Positions 53,904-63,727 are shown, counted from the first letter of the stretch. The stretch is 64,000 nt of DNA from Siminovitchia thermophila (GCF_016909185.1 NZ_JAFBFH010000026.1:1-64000), one strand, 5' to 3'. Notes: generated by a model from the sequence alone, not told the origin. A program made the numbers and translations.

Positions 53904-54694
53904 ACACTTACCACCCCTTTTATATGAGGATGCGGGTCATATCCTTCCAATTGAAAATCTTCAAATGTGAAAGAGAACAAATCTTTTACATCTGGATTGA
54001 TTTTCATTGTAGGCAATGGCCGGGGATCACGTGACATCTGAAGCTTTACCTGTTCAATATGGTTCTGATAAATATGGGCATCACCAAATGTATGCACAAA
54101 TTCACCGGGTTCCAGGTCACAGACTTGAGCCATCATCAACGTTAACAATGCATAGGAAGCAATATTAAACGGGACACCGAGAAAAATATCCGCCGAACGC
54201 TGATAGAGCTGACAGGACAATTTTCCGTTGCTTACATTAAACTGGAATAAGCAATGGCATGGGGGAAGCGCCATCTTATCAATATCGCCAACATTCCACG
54301 CGTTGACAATGAGGCGCCTGGAATCCGGATTTTTTTTAATTTGGTGGAGCACATCCTTGATTTGGTCAATCGTTCGGCCGTCTGCCGTTTCCCAGGAACG
54401 CCACTGTTTTCCGTATACAGGACCCAAGTTTCCCTCTTCGTCGGCCCATTCGTTCCAAATTCGAACCCCGTGCTCTTGCAAATAAGCAATGTTTGTATCG
54501 CCGGCCAAAAACCAAAGCAGCTCGTGAATAATGGACTTCGTATGAAGCTTTTTGGTCGTTAACAACGGAAAGCCCTTCTGCAAATCAAACCTCATTTGAT
54601 AACCAAATAGGCTAATGGTTCCTGTACCGGTCCGATCATTTTTATGTACCCCTTTTTCAAGGACCTCTTTACACAACTTCAAATATTGTTCCAT
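53900..54694 (-). CDS. thyA: Thymidylate synthase ThyA
   Basis: ThyA methylates dUMP to dTMP using methylenetetrahydrofolate. Signature motifs: [112 protein letters not shown] with the active-site Cys near 146, and [16 protein letters not shown]. The length of 264 matches the short E. coli-like form. It is translationally coupled to dfrA downstream. Confidence 0.97.
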   Translation of the reverse strand: MEQYLKLCKEVLEKGVHKNDRTGTGTISLFGYQMRFDLQKGFPLLTTKKLHTKSIIHELLWFLAGDTNIAYLQEHGVRIWNEWADEEGNLGPVYGKQWRSWETADGRTIDQIKDVLHQIKKNPDSRRLIVNAWNVGDIDKMALPPCHCLFQFNVSNGKLSCQLYQRSADIFLGVPFNIASYALLTLMMAQVCDLEPGEFVHTFGDAHIYQNHIEQVKLQMSRDPRPLPTMKINPDVKDLFSFTFEDFQLEGYDPHPHIKGVVSV

Positions 54695-55135
54695 AAAAAT
54701 ACATCCCTTCCGCTAAAATGATTCATACATGATGGGAGCGGACTTTTCCCCACTCTCACTACTTTTATTCCTCATTAACTCAAAAGGAGGACAACCGCTT
54801 TAGAAGGGCTTGCCTCAGCGTGTAACTACCTGTAAAAAGCCCGATTGGCTTAGGCCGATAGGGCAAGGAATAAGCGACAGCACTGTTTCAAAGATGACGG
54901 TCACAAAGATGCTGCCGCAAGGTATACCTTCGCAAACAAAGCGATAGAGTAAGGAAGTCCGGCAGCATTGCACCTCAAGAAAAAAAGATAAACTTCGAGT
55001 GCCTGACTGGCCTAGGCTTACCAACAGAGGCAGGACGCTTTCCATCTTAGCCTTTATCCAAAGGCAAGAAAAAATCACTTTTATATGTAATATTCGGACG
55101 AAGTAAACTGGCAGATATAGAGACTTCTATCCAGC

Positions 55136-55211
55136 AGAGTGCGACATATTATATCACGAAAACGGAGGAGTCCACAAATTTTTCAATTCACGCACTCATA
55201 TAGAGTGCGAC
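55136..55211 (-). CRISPR. CRISPR remnant: one full and one partial type I-C-like repeat
   Basis: A 32-base repeat at 55180-55211 (TTTTCAATTCACGCACTCAT, then ATAGAGTGCGAC) differs by two or three bases from those at 48738. A truncated repeat end (AGAGTGCGAC, 55136-55145) lies 34 bases before it, a normal spacer length. A degenerate third unit is at 55458-55488. Orientation is minus, with the leader-like hairpin at 55334-55384 on the correct side. Confidence 0.7.
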
Positions 55212-55333
55212 AGCGAAAATCCCCTAATAAATGGAAAATTGACCTCTAAATCTAGCAAAATAGCCTGTTTGTTGGGGTAGTTCGCCTGCGTTCTCTTCAA
55301 TTTTACCATATATTTCCGCATTATACTGGCTTT

Positions 55334-55384
55334 TTTGGTGCGGGTCCCCTAGAGATTTTATGTTCGCTTGGGGTCCGCACCAAA
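55334..55384 (-). other. Leader-like long hairpin near the CRISPR remnant
   Basis: TTTGGTGCGGGTCCCC and GGGGTCCGCACCAAA form a stem of about 15 bp around a 20-base loop. On the minus strand the centre reads AAGCGAACATAAAATC. From memory, type I-C leaders carry a similar GGTGCG...AAGCGCACAT...CGCACC hairpin. It lies about 120 bases upstream of the first repeat on the same strand. Confidence 0.5.
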
Positions 55385-55816
55385 GTCTAAGCCCTATATT
55401 TTATGCACATTGACATTTCTATTTTTTTAACTAAAAGTCCCAGAATCGAAGTTCCCTATTTCATCCACGGACTCATGGAAAGTGCTGCTGAATCATTTAT
55501 CGTTGTCTAGCTTCAGCACCGAGCGTCTAGCAAACTTCGCTCCCTTCCCCCCACACAAAGCTCCTCTGCCTGGAAATATAAAGAGGTAGATTGAAAGAAA
55601 GCATCGGCTCGCCTCCACTTCTCCATATAAACAGTGAAAAACGTATCTTATTATACCATATCATAGGGCTAAATAAGATCATTTCAAACCTGTGCGATGA
55701 GGGTGAAGACAATGTTCAAACAAGGATATGGATCCTCAAACAATTGAAATAAAAATGGAAAAAATTTTATGATAAGGTATAATATGATTATTGCTTTGAC
55801 TAAAGGAGGAGTAGAA

Positions 55817-55888
55817 GTGACTGCACTTATCTATATAGGCTGTTTTGTAATGATCGGCTTCTTCGTTTATTTAGCCATTGCAGATTAG
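55817..55888 (+). CDS. 23-residue membrane peptide
   Basis: GTG 55817 follows AAAGGAGGAG and opens the peptide MTALIYIGCFVMIGFFVYLA followed by IAD, a single hydrophobic helix with an acidic end. A perfect 12-bp terminator starts at its stop codon, and a TATAAT box lies about 35 bases upstream, so it has all the signals of a separately transcribed tiny gene. I do not recognise a named family. It converges on brxA. Confidence 0.65.
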   Translation: MTALIYIGCFVMIGFFVYLAIAD

Positions 55889-55927
55889 GGTTTTGGGCAA
55901 TTTCTGCCCAAAACCCTGTTTTTTTTT
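55888..55927 (+). terminator. Terminator of the 23-residue peptide gene
   Basis: GGGTTTTGGGCA (55888-55899) pairs perfectly with TGCCCAAAACCC (55905-55916), followed by TGTTTTTTTTT. Confidence 0.9.
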
Positions 55928-56363
55928 AAGAACAATATTTTTCAAATGCGGATGTTAATTCTTGTACAATCTGTTCCATTTCATTGTCTTCAATTTGCTC
56001 ACGTGGTATAAAAAAGACGATTTCCTTTCCTTGTAAAAGGGCCATTGAAGGAGATGACGGCTCATAGCCCGTAAAATATTCACGCATTTTGGCTGTCGCT
56101 TCCCTTTCCTGGCCGGCAAAAACGGTCACCAAATTGTCCGGCTTCTTTTCACTTGCCTGAACAGCCTGAATGGCCGCCGGCCTGGCTAGCCCCGCCGCAC
56201 ATCCACATACGGAATTGACAACGACAAATGTCGTGCCTGTGACCTCGTTCATAAAGTTTTCCACATCCTCGGGGGTAAGGAGTTCTTTGAATTGAGCGTG
56301 AACAAGCTCTTCCCTCATCGGTTTTACAACTTGCCTCATATATTCCTCATATGCCATCGACAT
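55926..56363 (-). CDS. brxA: Bacilliredoxin BrxA (YphP)
   Basis: BrxA removes bacillithiol from oxidised protein thiols. The 145-residue thioredoxin-like protein has VVVNSVCGCAAGLARPAAIQAV with the CGC active site near residue 53, and FAGQEREATAKMREYFTGYEPSSPSMALLQGKEIVFFIPR, nearly identical to the Bacillus YphP family. The N-terminus MSMAYEEYMRQVVKPMREELV matches as well. A GGAGGTATTCCG ribosome site precedes the ATG. It is probably co-transcribed with cvfC. Confidence 0.96.
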   Translation of the reverse strand: MSMAYEEYMRQVVKPMREELVHAQFKELLTPEDVENFMNEVTGTTFVVVNSVCGCAAGLARPAAIQAVQASEKKPDNLVTVFAGQEREATAKMREYFTGYEPSSPSMALLQGKEIVFFIPREQIEDNEMEQIVQELTSAFEKYCS

Positions 56364-56390
56364 CGGAATACCTCCGTTCCTGTTATTTAT

Positions 56391-57524
56391 TCAATTTTTT
56401 TGCTTTCTGGCTTCAGTCATTTGTTTCCATACAGAACCTTTTGCTTCCTCGCCGCCTTCGATCCGCTCGATCGCCATTTTGATTTGCAGTCTGACTTCAA
56501 ATTCCGGATCGTTCTCTGCCGCTTTTAATGCCGGGAGGACACGTTCATCTCCCACTTCATATAAAAACATGGCGGCGCGCCAGCGGACAATTTTACTTTT
56601 GTCTTCCAATGCCTTGCTCATTTCTTCCATGGCTTCGGGAAAACCAAGATCAGACAGGCAGTCCCCAGCTGTCCTGCGTACGGTAACCGTCTGATCTTTT
56701 AAACCCTTATACAACAAGGGCAATACCTTTCGGTCTTCGATCATGCCAAGATAAACGACCGCGAGCCTGCGGATAGATGATTTTTCATCATGAAGAGCTT
56801 TTTCCAAAACGGGGAGATCCTCAAGCGTCGGGTTTTCCATTTGCTCCAACAGCTGATACCTTTTCCGCCAATCAGGGTTGTCAAGCATCTCTTCTGTCAA
56901 TTTCAAATATTTTTTTGTCTGTGAGGGACTGTCCACTTCATTTTTCAAGGCTCTGTCGACAAGTTGCTTAAGCCGATCTTCAGGATAGGCTGCACCTAAC
57001 TCTTCCACTACTTGCATACCGATTTCATCAAGTTCTCCATAACGTACGCCCATATCTTTCCATTTTCGCAAAAGAACATAGTTCTCTCCCTCAAGCTGGG
57101 CAGCCTCCATGGCCTTTATAAATCTGTCAGGCAACCCAAATCGCTTTTCCTCTGTCCCAGTCGTCAATTTAACCTGGATCGGAATGTTTTTAAATAGCTG
57201 CACCTTTACATCGACTTCTCCAAAGTGCTCATCCACTTTTCCCTGTTCTGTTTCCATGCCATTGTCTTCTTCTCCGAAAATTTCGCGGACTTTCGGCAGT
57301 ATCTCTTCCCATGAATACTTTCCATGCCTTTCAACAGCTAAAAAATCTGCAACATGGTATACGCCTTTTACGCCATCTATTTGCAAAATGGATTGAATAT
57401 AGGGCGGGGCTTGGTCGACATGTTCTTTCTTATAATTATTGCTTACCCCCGCTGCCAATTCCTCATCTAAAATCACTTTCATTGTATTCGGGCTTGGTGT
57501 CGGTTCAATCGTTTTAATTCTCAC
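56391..57524 (-). CDS. cvfC: Conserved virulence factor C family protein (YpgR)
   Basis: The 377-residue protein begins with a Nfu_N-type domain (MRIKTIEPTPSPNTMKVILDEELA, then QIDGVKGVYHVADFLAVERHGKYSWEEILP). Residues 215-365 form about five HEAT-like repeats (LPVLEKALHDEKSSIRRLAVVYLGMI, VLPLLYKGLKDQTVTVRRTAGDCLSDLG, ALEDKSKIVRWRAAMFLYEVGDERVLPALKAAE). The domain mix is that of CvfC/YpgR, named from Staphylococcus virulence screens; the mechanism is unknown but an iron-sulfur or scaffold link is suggested by the first domain. It lies 23 bases after the ABC-F gene. Confidence 0.92.
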   Translation of the reverse strand: MRIKTIEPTPSPNTMKVILDEELAAGVSNNYKKEHVDQAPPYIQSILQIDGVKGVYHVADFLAVERHGKYSWEEILPKVREIFGEEDNGMETEQGKVDEHFGEVDVKVQLFKNIPIQVKLTTGTEEKRFGLPDRFIKAMEAAQLEGENYVLLRKWKDMGVRYGELDEIGMQVVEELGAAYPEDRLKQLVDRALKNEVDSPSQTKKYLKLTEEMLDNPDWRKRYQLLEQMENPTLEDLPVLEKALHDEKSSIRRLAVVYLGMIEDRKVLPLLYKGLKDQTVTVRRTAGDCLSDLGFPEAMEEMSKALEDKSKIVRWRAAMFLYEVGDERVLPALKAAENDPEFEVRLQIKMAIERIEGGEEAKGSVWKQMTEARKQKN

Positions 57525-57547
57525 GGCAATCCCCTTTCATCATTTCA

Positions 57548-59455
57548 TTAAAAGCTTTCATTGTCCAGTTCAGACAAATATGTCCACCTTTCAATCAAAT
57601 GTTCCAGATTGGCACTTTCATTCTGAATCTTTTCCATGATTTCCTGGGCCCGTTCAAAATCGCTGCCAGTGTCGTTTAGCTCCTGTTGCAGTACTTCCAG
57701 TTTTTCTTCTACTTGTTCAATGTCTTTTTCAATGGTTTCCCATTCTTTTTTCTCTTTATAAGTCATTTTCTTCTTTGATGCAAGTAAAGTAGCTTCTTTT
57801 TTGCTTTCCACTTTGCGGTCAACTGGAACTTCCGCTAGTTGTTCTTTTTTCTCTTCAATATAGTCGGTAAAACTGCCGTAGTAATGGTCAATACGGCCGT
57901 TCCCATGAAAAACAAGCAGTTCCTTAGCTGTTTTGTCCAGAAAATATCGGTCGTGTGAAACAGAAATCACTACACCTCGAAATTCTTCTATAAAGTCTTC
58001 CAACACAGTCAATGTTTCAGTATCGAGATCATTTGTAGGTTCATCAAGCAGTAAAACGTTCGGCTTAGACATAAGCAGTCTCAATAAGTATAAGCGGCGC
58101 TTTTCTCCACCGGACAGCTTCCTGATCAGTGTACCGTGTGTGTGCTTCGGAAAAAGAAACCGTTCGAGCATTTGTGCCGCTGAAAGAACATCTCCCGAAG
58201 ATGTTTCAATCTCATTCCCGAGCTCTTGTATATAAGCAATCATTCTTTGGTCGCCGTTCATGTCCTCGTTCGTTTGCCTGTAATAAGCTGTTTTGACGGT
58301 TGGACCGATATCAAGCGTTCCCGTGTCAAGAACTGTCTCGCCGGCTAGTATATTCAGAAATGTGGATTTTCCGCTTCCGTTCTCGCCGACAATGCCGATG
58401 CGGTCCCCTGGTTTTACGATCCAGTTGAACTCGGACATAATTGTTTTATGATCAAAAGACTTAGAAGCATTCATGAATTCAAATACTTTTTTTCCAAGCC
58501 GGGAACTGCCGATCGTGATATCAGGATTTTCTCCCGTTGAAAATCCCCCCAACTTCGCTTCCAACTGTTCAAACCGTTGAATTCTTGCTTTTTGTTTGGT
58601 CGATCTCGCTTTCGCCCCGCGTTTAATCCATTCCAATTCTCTGCGATACATATTTCGGCGCTTTTTTTCCGCCAACATTTCTTCTTCTTCCCGGAGGGCT
58701 TTTGCCTCAATATATGACTGATAATTTCCATCATAAAAATATATGTTTCCATCATGAAGTTCGGCCATCCGGTTTGTAACCCTATCTAAAAAATAACGGT
58801 CATGAGACACGACAACAAATGCCTTATCGTATTTTCGCAAATATTCTTCCAGCCACTGAATGCTTCCATAGTCCAGATGGTTTGTGGGTTCGTCCAGCAA
58901 CAGCAAGTCCGGCGTGTCTACAAGAACTTGAGCCAGTGCCGCACGTTTCCTTTGACCTCCCGATAAATAGGCTGCTTTTTCATTGACGTTGGCAAAGCCC
59001 AGTTTCGATAAAATCGTTTCCGCATTCGTCACCGCGTCCCATGCGTTTTCGGCATCCATTTTCCGTTGTAAGTCAAATAATTGTTGCTGATATAGTTCGT
59101 TTTTCGGGTTTTTGTCCAATTTGGCAAGTACTTCTTCATATTCCTTGACAAGCTCCATAAGGCTGGATTTCCCCTGAAACACAATTTCCAGGACAGTTAA
59201 ATGATCATCCAGCTCCGGGACTTGGGCCAAATAACCGACCGTATAATCTTTCGGAGATGCGAAAGAACCTGTATCAGGTTCTTCCACCCCTGCGATTACT
59301 CTAAGAAGGCTTGATTTTCCCGTACCATTTACCCCTACGATACCGATCTTGTCTTTTTCTTGAATATGAAAGTCAAGGTCTACAAATACATCTTTTTCTC
59401 CATAAGTTTTAGAAATTCTTTTTGCCGAAAAAACTTTCATAAATAACCAGTCCAT
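57548..59455 (-). CDS. ABC-F family ATPase (YfmR/Uup type)
   Basis: ABC-F proteins act on the ribosome, not as transporters. The 635 residues hold two ATPase domains: GVNGTGKSSLLRVIAG and LSGGQRKRAALAQVL, DLLLLDEPTNHLD; then GENGSGKSTFLNILAG, KLSGGEKRRLYLLRLL, NVLLLDEPTNDLD. A linker (residues 235-300) rich in Arg/Lys joins them. The C-terminal coiled coil (KKEWETIEKDIEQVEEKLEVLQQELND) is typical of Uup/YfmR, so this is a translation or replication-associated member rather than an antibiotic resistance one. ATG 59455 or 59440 may start it; AGGAG is 1 or 17 bases away. Confidence 0.93.
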   Translation of the reverse strand: MDWLFMKVFSAKRISKTYGEKDVFVDLDFHIQEKDKIGIVGVNGTGKSSLLRVIAGVEEPDTGSFASPKDYTVGYLAQVPELDDHLTVLEIVFQGKSSLMELVKEYEEVLAKLDKNPKNELYQQQLFDLQRKMDAENAWDAVTNAETILSKLGFANVNEKAAYLSGGQRKRAALAQVLVDTPDLLLLDEPTNHLDYGSIQWLEEYLRKYDKAFVVVSHDRYFLDRVTNRMAELHDGNIYFYDGNYQSYIEAKALREEEEMLAEKKRRNMYRRELEWIKRGAKARSTKQKARIQRFEQLEAKLGGFSTGENPDITIGSSRLGKKVFEFMNASKSFDHKTIMSEFNWIVKPGDRIGIVGENGSGKSTFLNILAGETVLDTGTLDIGPTVKTAYYRQTNEDMNGDQRMIAYIQELGNEIETSSGDVLSAAQMLERFLFPKHTHGTLIRKLSGGEKRRLYLLRLLMSKPNVLLLDEPTNDLDTETLTVLEDFIEEFRGVVISVSHDRYFLDKTAKELLVFHGNGRIDHYYGSFTDYIEEKKEQLAEVPVDRKVESKKEATLLASKKKMTYKEKKEWETIEKDIEQVEEKLEVLQQELNDTGSDFERAQEIMEKIQNESANLEHLIERWTYLSELDNESF

Positions 59456-59857
59456 TCTCCTATATAAGGCGAAACTGTAAGCAGGAGAGGTTTTTGTAAC
59501 CGCTAATTAGAAGCAAATAAAGCCTAAGCTCGCATATCCTGTTGGCAAGCTCAGGCAGCTACTCCCTTTCGTTTCGCTTATTCTATAAATACCTATAAAA
59601 ACATGCGCTGTGCTGCTTCCAAATGCTTCTTCTCCTTGTTACCCCGTCAATCGGGCGGTTACTGGAAGTTCCCTCCAGCCAATCCTTGTCAGAGCGAGAG
59701 TCTTGCCGCCAGTTAACGGGGATCAGACAAAATTTTCAAGAGACGGGGACTTTTTTCCCGCTGATTGTTAGTTGATCCGATCGGGCGTTTAGGTGGCAGT
59801 TGTTCCAGGACAACCCTTTTTTAGACCAAGGGTTTTACTGCAATTAACGTTGGATAA
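59456..59857. repeat. Two family A palindromic repeats (59640-59725 and 59755-59850)
   Basis: The first copy has CAATCGGGCGGTTACTGGAAGTT and a right arm TTGCCGCCAGTTAACGGGGATC. The second has GCTGATTGTTAGTTGATCC, GATCGGGCGTTTAGGTGGCAGT and a right arm TTTTACTGCAATTAACG. Both match the copy at 100-235 in order of parts, but the arms diverge. The remaining bases (59456-59630) show nothing recognisable. Confidence 0.7.
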
Positions 59858-59894
59858 AATTGGGCACGACCAGCGATGCGGTACGTGCCCAATT
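59858..59894. terminator. Terminator of fhs
   Basis: AATTGGGCACG (59858-59868) pairs perfectly with CGTGCCCAATT (59884-59894), with T-rich sequence on both outer sides. Confidence 0.8.
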
Positions 59895-59899
59895 GATTT

Positions 59900-61585
59900 T
59901 TAAAACAACCCGAGAGCTCTTCCTTGTTCATCGACATTCATTTGATACGCAGCCGGTTTTTTTGGAAGGCCGGGCATTGTCATCATTTCCCCAGTCAAAG
60001 CCACAATAAATCCCGCACCAATCTTCGGCTTCAGTTCTCTTACATGAATTGTAAAGTCAGTAGGCCTGCCCAGTTTGGCAGGGTCATCGGATAGTGAATA
60101 TTGAGTTTTCGCCATGCAGACAGGCAAATCGCCCCATCCATTTTCCGCAAATTCCTCTAGCTGTTTAAGGGCCTTAACGGAGAATTCCACATCTTTTCCG
60201 CCATAAACTTTTTGGACTATTGTTCTGATTTTTTCGTCCAGCGGAGCAGTCATGTCATACAAATATTGAAACTTCCGCTCATTTGTTTCCATTTCATGTA
60301 ATACTTTCTCCGCCAGATCGATGCCGCCAGATCCGCCTTTCGCCCAAACCTCTGTTAAGGAAACGGGAATGGAGTTGCTTGCACACCATTCTTGCAAAAC
60401 TTGAATTTCGGATTCGGAGTCAGCGGCAAACCGGTTGATGGCAACGACAAAAGGCAAGCCGAATTCGGAGATGGTTTCTGTATGTTTTTTCAAGTTCTCC
60501 AGTCCTTTTTTAAGACCCGTAATGTTTTCATGCTTTAACTCGTCCTTTGGAACGCCGCCATGCATCTTTAATGCGCGGATCGTCGCAACGATAACCACTG
60601 CCGAGGGTTCAACACCTGCACTTCTTGATTTGATGTGAAGAAATTTCTCCGCTCCAAGATCAGCGCCGAAGCCTGCTTCCGTTACCACAAAGTCGGCAAG
60701 TTTTGCCGCAGTTTTTGTCGCCATTACGCTGTTGCACCCGTGTGCGATATTGGCGAACGGACCACCATGAATAATGGCCGGTGTATGTTCAATCGTTTGA
60801 ACCAGATTTGGTTTTAAGGCATCTTTCAGTAAGAGCGCAAGCGCCCCTTCACCTCCAAGATCTCTTACGGTCACAGGTTTGCGGTCAAAGTCATATGCAA
60901 TGACCATGCTAGACAACCTGCGCTTCAAATCATCCAAGTCCGTCGCTAGGCATAAAACCGCCATAATCTCCGAAGCGACAGTAATGTCAAAACCATCTTC
61001 ACGAGGGATTCCTTGACCCGGACCGCCCAATCCAACGACCACTTCCCTCAAAGCCCGGTCATTTAAATCGACAGCTCTCTTCCAAACGATTCTCCTCTGG
61101 TCAATCCGCAACTCATTCCCTTGGTGCATATGGTTATCTAACAGCGCAGCCAGTGCATTATTGGCAGTGGTGATAGCGTGCAGGTCACCGGTAAAATGCA
61201 GGTTGATATCCTCCATCGGCAGTACCTGTGCATACCCGCCCCCGGTTGCACCGCCTTTGATGCCCATCGTAGGACCAAGGGAAGGTTCTCTTAACGCAAT
61301 CATTGTTTTTTTTCCCAGTCTTGACAAAGCATCACCCAAACCAACTGTTACAGTAGACTTGCCTTCACCGGCGGGGGTCGGATTGATTGAAGTGACCAAA
61401 ATAACCTTTCCGTTTTTTTGTTGTTCCAGCTCCCTCATCTTTTCATAAGAAATTTTCGCTTTAAATTTCCCGTATAACTCCATATCGTCCTCAGTAAGGC
61501 TGACTTTTTCGGCAATTTCGAGGATGGGATCCAATTTCGAACTTTGGGCTATTTCAATGTCGCTTAACGGTTTTTTCTCATCCAT
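59900..61585 (-). CDS. fhs: Formate-tetrahydrofolate ligase
   Basis: The enzyme makes 10-formyl-tetrahydrofolate from formate, ATP and THF for purine and one-carbon supply. The 561 residues show [24 protein letters not shown] with the ATP P-loop near 65, [90 protein letters not shown] and [19 protein letters not shown] 61585 was chosen for length and because GGGAGG lies 12 bases upstream; the open frame runs back to 61636. It follows the AIM24 gene closely. Confidence 0.96.
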   Translation of the reverse strand: MDEKKPLSDIEIAQSSKLDPILEIAEKVSLTEDDMELYGKFKAKISYEKMRELEQQKNGKVILVTSINPTPAGEGKSTVTVGLGDALSRLGKKTMIALREPSLGPTMGIKGGATGGGYAQVLPMEDINLHFTGDLHAITTANNALAALLDNHMHQGNELRIDQRRIVWKRAVDLNDRALREVVVGLGGPGQGIPREDGFDITVASEIMAVLCLATDLDDLKRRLSSMVIAYDFDRKPVTVRDLGGEGALALLLKDALKPNLVQTIEHTPAIIHGGPFANIAHGCNSVMATKTAAKLADFVVTEAGFGADLGAEKFLHIKSRSAGVEPSAVVIVATIRALKMHGGVPKDELKHENITGLKKGLENLKKHTETISEFGLPFVVAINRFAADSESEIQVLQEWCASNSIPVSLTEVWAKGGSGGIDLAEKVLHEMETNERKFQYLYDMTAPLDEKIRTIVQKVYGGKDVEFSVKALKQLEEFAENGWGDLPVCMAKTQYSLSDDPAKLGRPTDFTIHVRELKPKIGAGFIVALTGEMMTMPGLPKKPAAYQMNVDEQGRALGLF

Positions 61586-61645
61586 ATATAAATGTAACCT
61601 CCCTGTTTTTAACTTATTTTTATTATGTAAGATCATATGATTTCT

Positions 61646-62347
61646 TTACTCGCTTGACTGTCCAAAATAGGTCTCTTCATAAGGCTGAACCACCACAAAA
61701 CCGTCACCTTCAAATTTCATTTGAATCGACTCGCCGCTTCCTCTGCCAAAGAAGGTTTTTAACTGAACGTCCGTTACGAATTCGGGAGACAAGTTCCCTG
61801 ACCAGGCCACAGTTGCGTGAGGGTCGGTGTATACGGGGTTACCCTGTGCAATAGCTAAAGTTAACGGTTCATAATGTGTGGTAATGGCAGTCATGCCGGT
61901 TCCTGTTATTTTAATATTGAACAAGCCGCCGGCCATCATTCCGGCAATCTTCCGCATCAGCTTAATATCCCATGAAAGGGCAGGTTCAAAAGCAAGCAAG
62001 TTGTTTCCGTTTACAAATAGGGATTCATTTTTCAGATTCAGGATGGAGATTTTCTTCCCCGCATCAGCCAGGTACAGCTTGCCATTTCCATTTGCCTTCA
62101 TAAGTGGGGTTCCTTCCCCGGTGAATGCCTTTTTAAATAATCTTCCGATTCCGTGTTCCAATATCCCTTCCCGTTCAAATTTTATATTTCCTCGGTATGA
62201 GACCATTGCTCCCGCTTTTGCCCAAACCTGTCCGTCCAAATTCACCTCTAACAAACGGGGCGTCTCCAACTCAAATAAGCCTTCGCCTTTGTCTTCTTGT
62301 TGTGTTTCCCTAATAAATTCGCTGATGGAATAACGGTTTTCTGCCAT
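61646..62347 (-). CDS. AIM24-family protein
   Basis: The 233-residue beta-rich protein belongs to the AIM24/TerD-like fold family: LFELETPRLLEVNLDGQVWAKAGAMVSYRGNIKFEREG near the start, GKLYLADAGKKISILNLKNESLFVNGNNLLAFEPALSWDIKLM, and VYTDPHATVAWSGNLSPEF, GRGSGESIQMKFEGDGFVVVQPYEE at the end. Bacterial members are of unknown function and often look trimeric. There is no signal or membrane helix. It is placed just before fhs in the same direction. Confidence 0.9.
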   Translation of the reverse strand: MAENRYSISEFIRETQQEDKGEGLFELETPRLLEVNLDGQVWAKAGAMVSYRGNIKFEREGILEHGIGRLFKKAFTGEGTPLMKANGNGKLYLADAGKKISILNLKNESLFVNGNNLLAFEPALSWDIKLMRKIAGMMAGGLFNIKITGTGMTAITTHYEPLTLAIAQGNPVYTDPHATVAWSGNLSPEFVTDVQLKTFFGRGSGESIQMKFEGDGFVVVQPYEETYFGQSSE

Positions 62348-62354
62348 CGTTGTC

Positions 62355-63010
62355 CCCCATCTATTTTTTTGTTATTTTTAAATTGAAAAGATCTATAAAT
62401 GACAAAGCTTGCTTTAAGTCGTTGGAAAGACCGCTTAGGAGGTGCTCTTGCACGCCCCTTTTATACACGTCTTTTTCCCGCGACTTTTATCCATCCATGA
62501 TCAGCGGCAAGCTTTGCAAATTCTCGTTGCAAATGATTTTTCTCCCTAAAAGTCGTGGATAGCTGTACTTTCGGGGCATTGCTGTAGGGCCTAAGATGCC
62601 AAAACAGCATAGCCGCCGGGTTTTATGATTTTCCGAATGTTTTGTAATGCGGCGATTCATTCGCTTGAATAGACGCGTCAAGCTCCTTTTCGCGAAAAAG
62701 AGGGTTATTCAAAATTTCCCGCCAAGAACAAAAGGCCAGGCCTTTCGTTCTTTTTGGCAAGTGCGATCATTTCCTGACAAGTCGAATCCTGTCACTGTAA
62801 AACCTTTCTGCTTTAAGAGATGAGCCGTATCCATCGCCGCAGCCCAAATCCCTATGTAGCCCTTTGGGATATGCTTTTGAAAAAATGGAATCATGCTCCC
62901 ATTTTCCCACATTCGGCTCATGCCATGATGCAACCCGAACATCCCGCGAAGTTTTGGCGGCTTCTTCCCACGAAAAATGGTCTCATCCCAACCTGCCGCG
63001 GTTATAGGGC
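62355..63010 (-). pseudogene. Multiply frameshifted SAM-dependent methyltransferase
   Basis: Joined over several frames the minus strand reads RGMFGLHHGMSRMWENGSMI, PFFQKHIPKG, DLGCGDGYGSS (the SAM-binding motif I), LKQKGFTVTGFDLSG, EMIALAKKNER, KIIKPGGYAVLAS, and a tail DVYKRGVQEHLLSGLSNDL. Each piece is family-typical but no frame runs more than 77 codons. The gene was therefore complete and was lost by at least four indels. A start codon is no longer recognisable. It lies directly after mntR in the same direction. Confidence 0.85.
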
Positions 63011-63011
63011 G

Positions 63012-63446
63012 TTATTTTTTTGCTTCTTCTTCCTCAGTCCTATCATGAATCAACTTCAAATCTGCTACTCTTTCCGGGTTTTCTTCGAAATATTGGACAA
63101 GATCACCAATTCGGTCAATGGAATCCCAACTCAGATGATGTTCGATTCCTTCTACATCGTCATAAATGTTCTCCTGTTTGACTCCGATCGTTTGTAAAAA
63201 TTTTTCCAATAGATCATGACGCTCAACAAGGCGTTTTCCAATCTTCTTTCCTTTGGACGTCAGAATTAGCCCCCGGTACCTTTCATAAACAATGTAGCTT
63301 TCCCGATCGAGTTTTTGAACCATTTTTGTAACTGAGGAGGGATGGACTTCCAGAGCTTCTGCAATATCGGAAACTCGTGCATATCCTTTGTTATCGATTA
63401 ATAAATAAATTTGTTCTATATAATCCTCCATGCTAGGAGTCGGCAT
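63012..63446 (-). CDS. mntR: Manganese-dependent transcriptional regulator MntR
   Basis: MntR represses manganese uptake genes when Mn is plentiful. The 144 residues have an N-terminal winged helix ([48 protein letters not shown]) and a dimer/metal domain. Metal ligands of the family are all visible: Asp8, Glu11, His77 in [10 protein letters not shown], and Glu99, Glu102, His103 in [24 protein letters not shown] ribosome site precedes the ATG. Confidence 0.96.
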   Translation of the reverse strand: MPTPSMEDYIEQIYLLIDNKGYARVSDIAEALEVHPSSVTKMVQKLDRESYIVYERYRGLILTSKGKKIGKRLVERHDLLEKFLQTIGVKQENIYDDVEGIEHHLSWDSIDRIGDLVQYFEENPERVADLKLIHDRTEEEEAKK

Positions 63447-63582
63447 GATAATCCCTCCAAATACCTTTTATAAGCACCTAAAAGTTTACTATATACAGCG
63501 GTTTTTCACAAGTAAAGGGGAATGAAAACCCTTTACTTTATTCTAATTTTCTAAAAAGTGATCACAACTTTCTGATGATTTC

Positions 63583-63611
63583 TTGACTCGAGGGAACGTC
63601 TAGTGTATAGT
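63583..63611 (+). promoter_or_regulatory. Promoter of the cold-shock gene
   Basis: TTGACT (63583-63588) and TATAGT (63606-63611) are 17 bases apart. The implied leader of about 110 bases is typical of cold-shock mRNAs that respond to temperature. Confidence 0.7.
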
Positions 63612-63727
63612 TGATGTATCATTTAGCAAAATAAGTGAAATGGACAGAGTTTTCAGTTGTTTTGTTTTATGATAATATTTTTTCATGGCACATAGCGGTG
63701 CCGTAAGATTTTAGGAGGATTAAGTGC

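Larger units (their letters stand above)
54695..55816. other. Long intergenic region with repeats and CRISPR debris
   Basis: 54770-54860 looks like a degenerate, reversed family A repeat (AACTACCTGTAAAAAGCCCGATTGG). The CRISPR remnant, leader-like hairpin and a third degenerate repeat (55458-55488) are described separately. A TATAAT near 55780 probably belongs to the small peptide gene. No intact gene was found before 55817. Confidence 0.5.

Noticed and set aside
54815-55078. 87-codon minus frame downstream of the thyA upstream region
   Set aside because: Overlaps a degenerate repeat, lacks a ribosome site and shows no family motif; a transposase remnant was considered but not supported.
55334-55384. 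Intrinsic terminator
   Set aside because: The hairpin is long but neither strand has a T-run after it, so a leader or other structural role is more likely.
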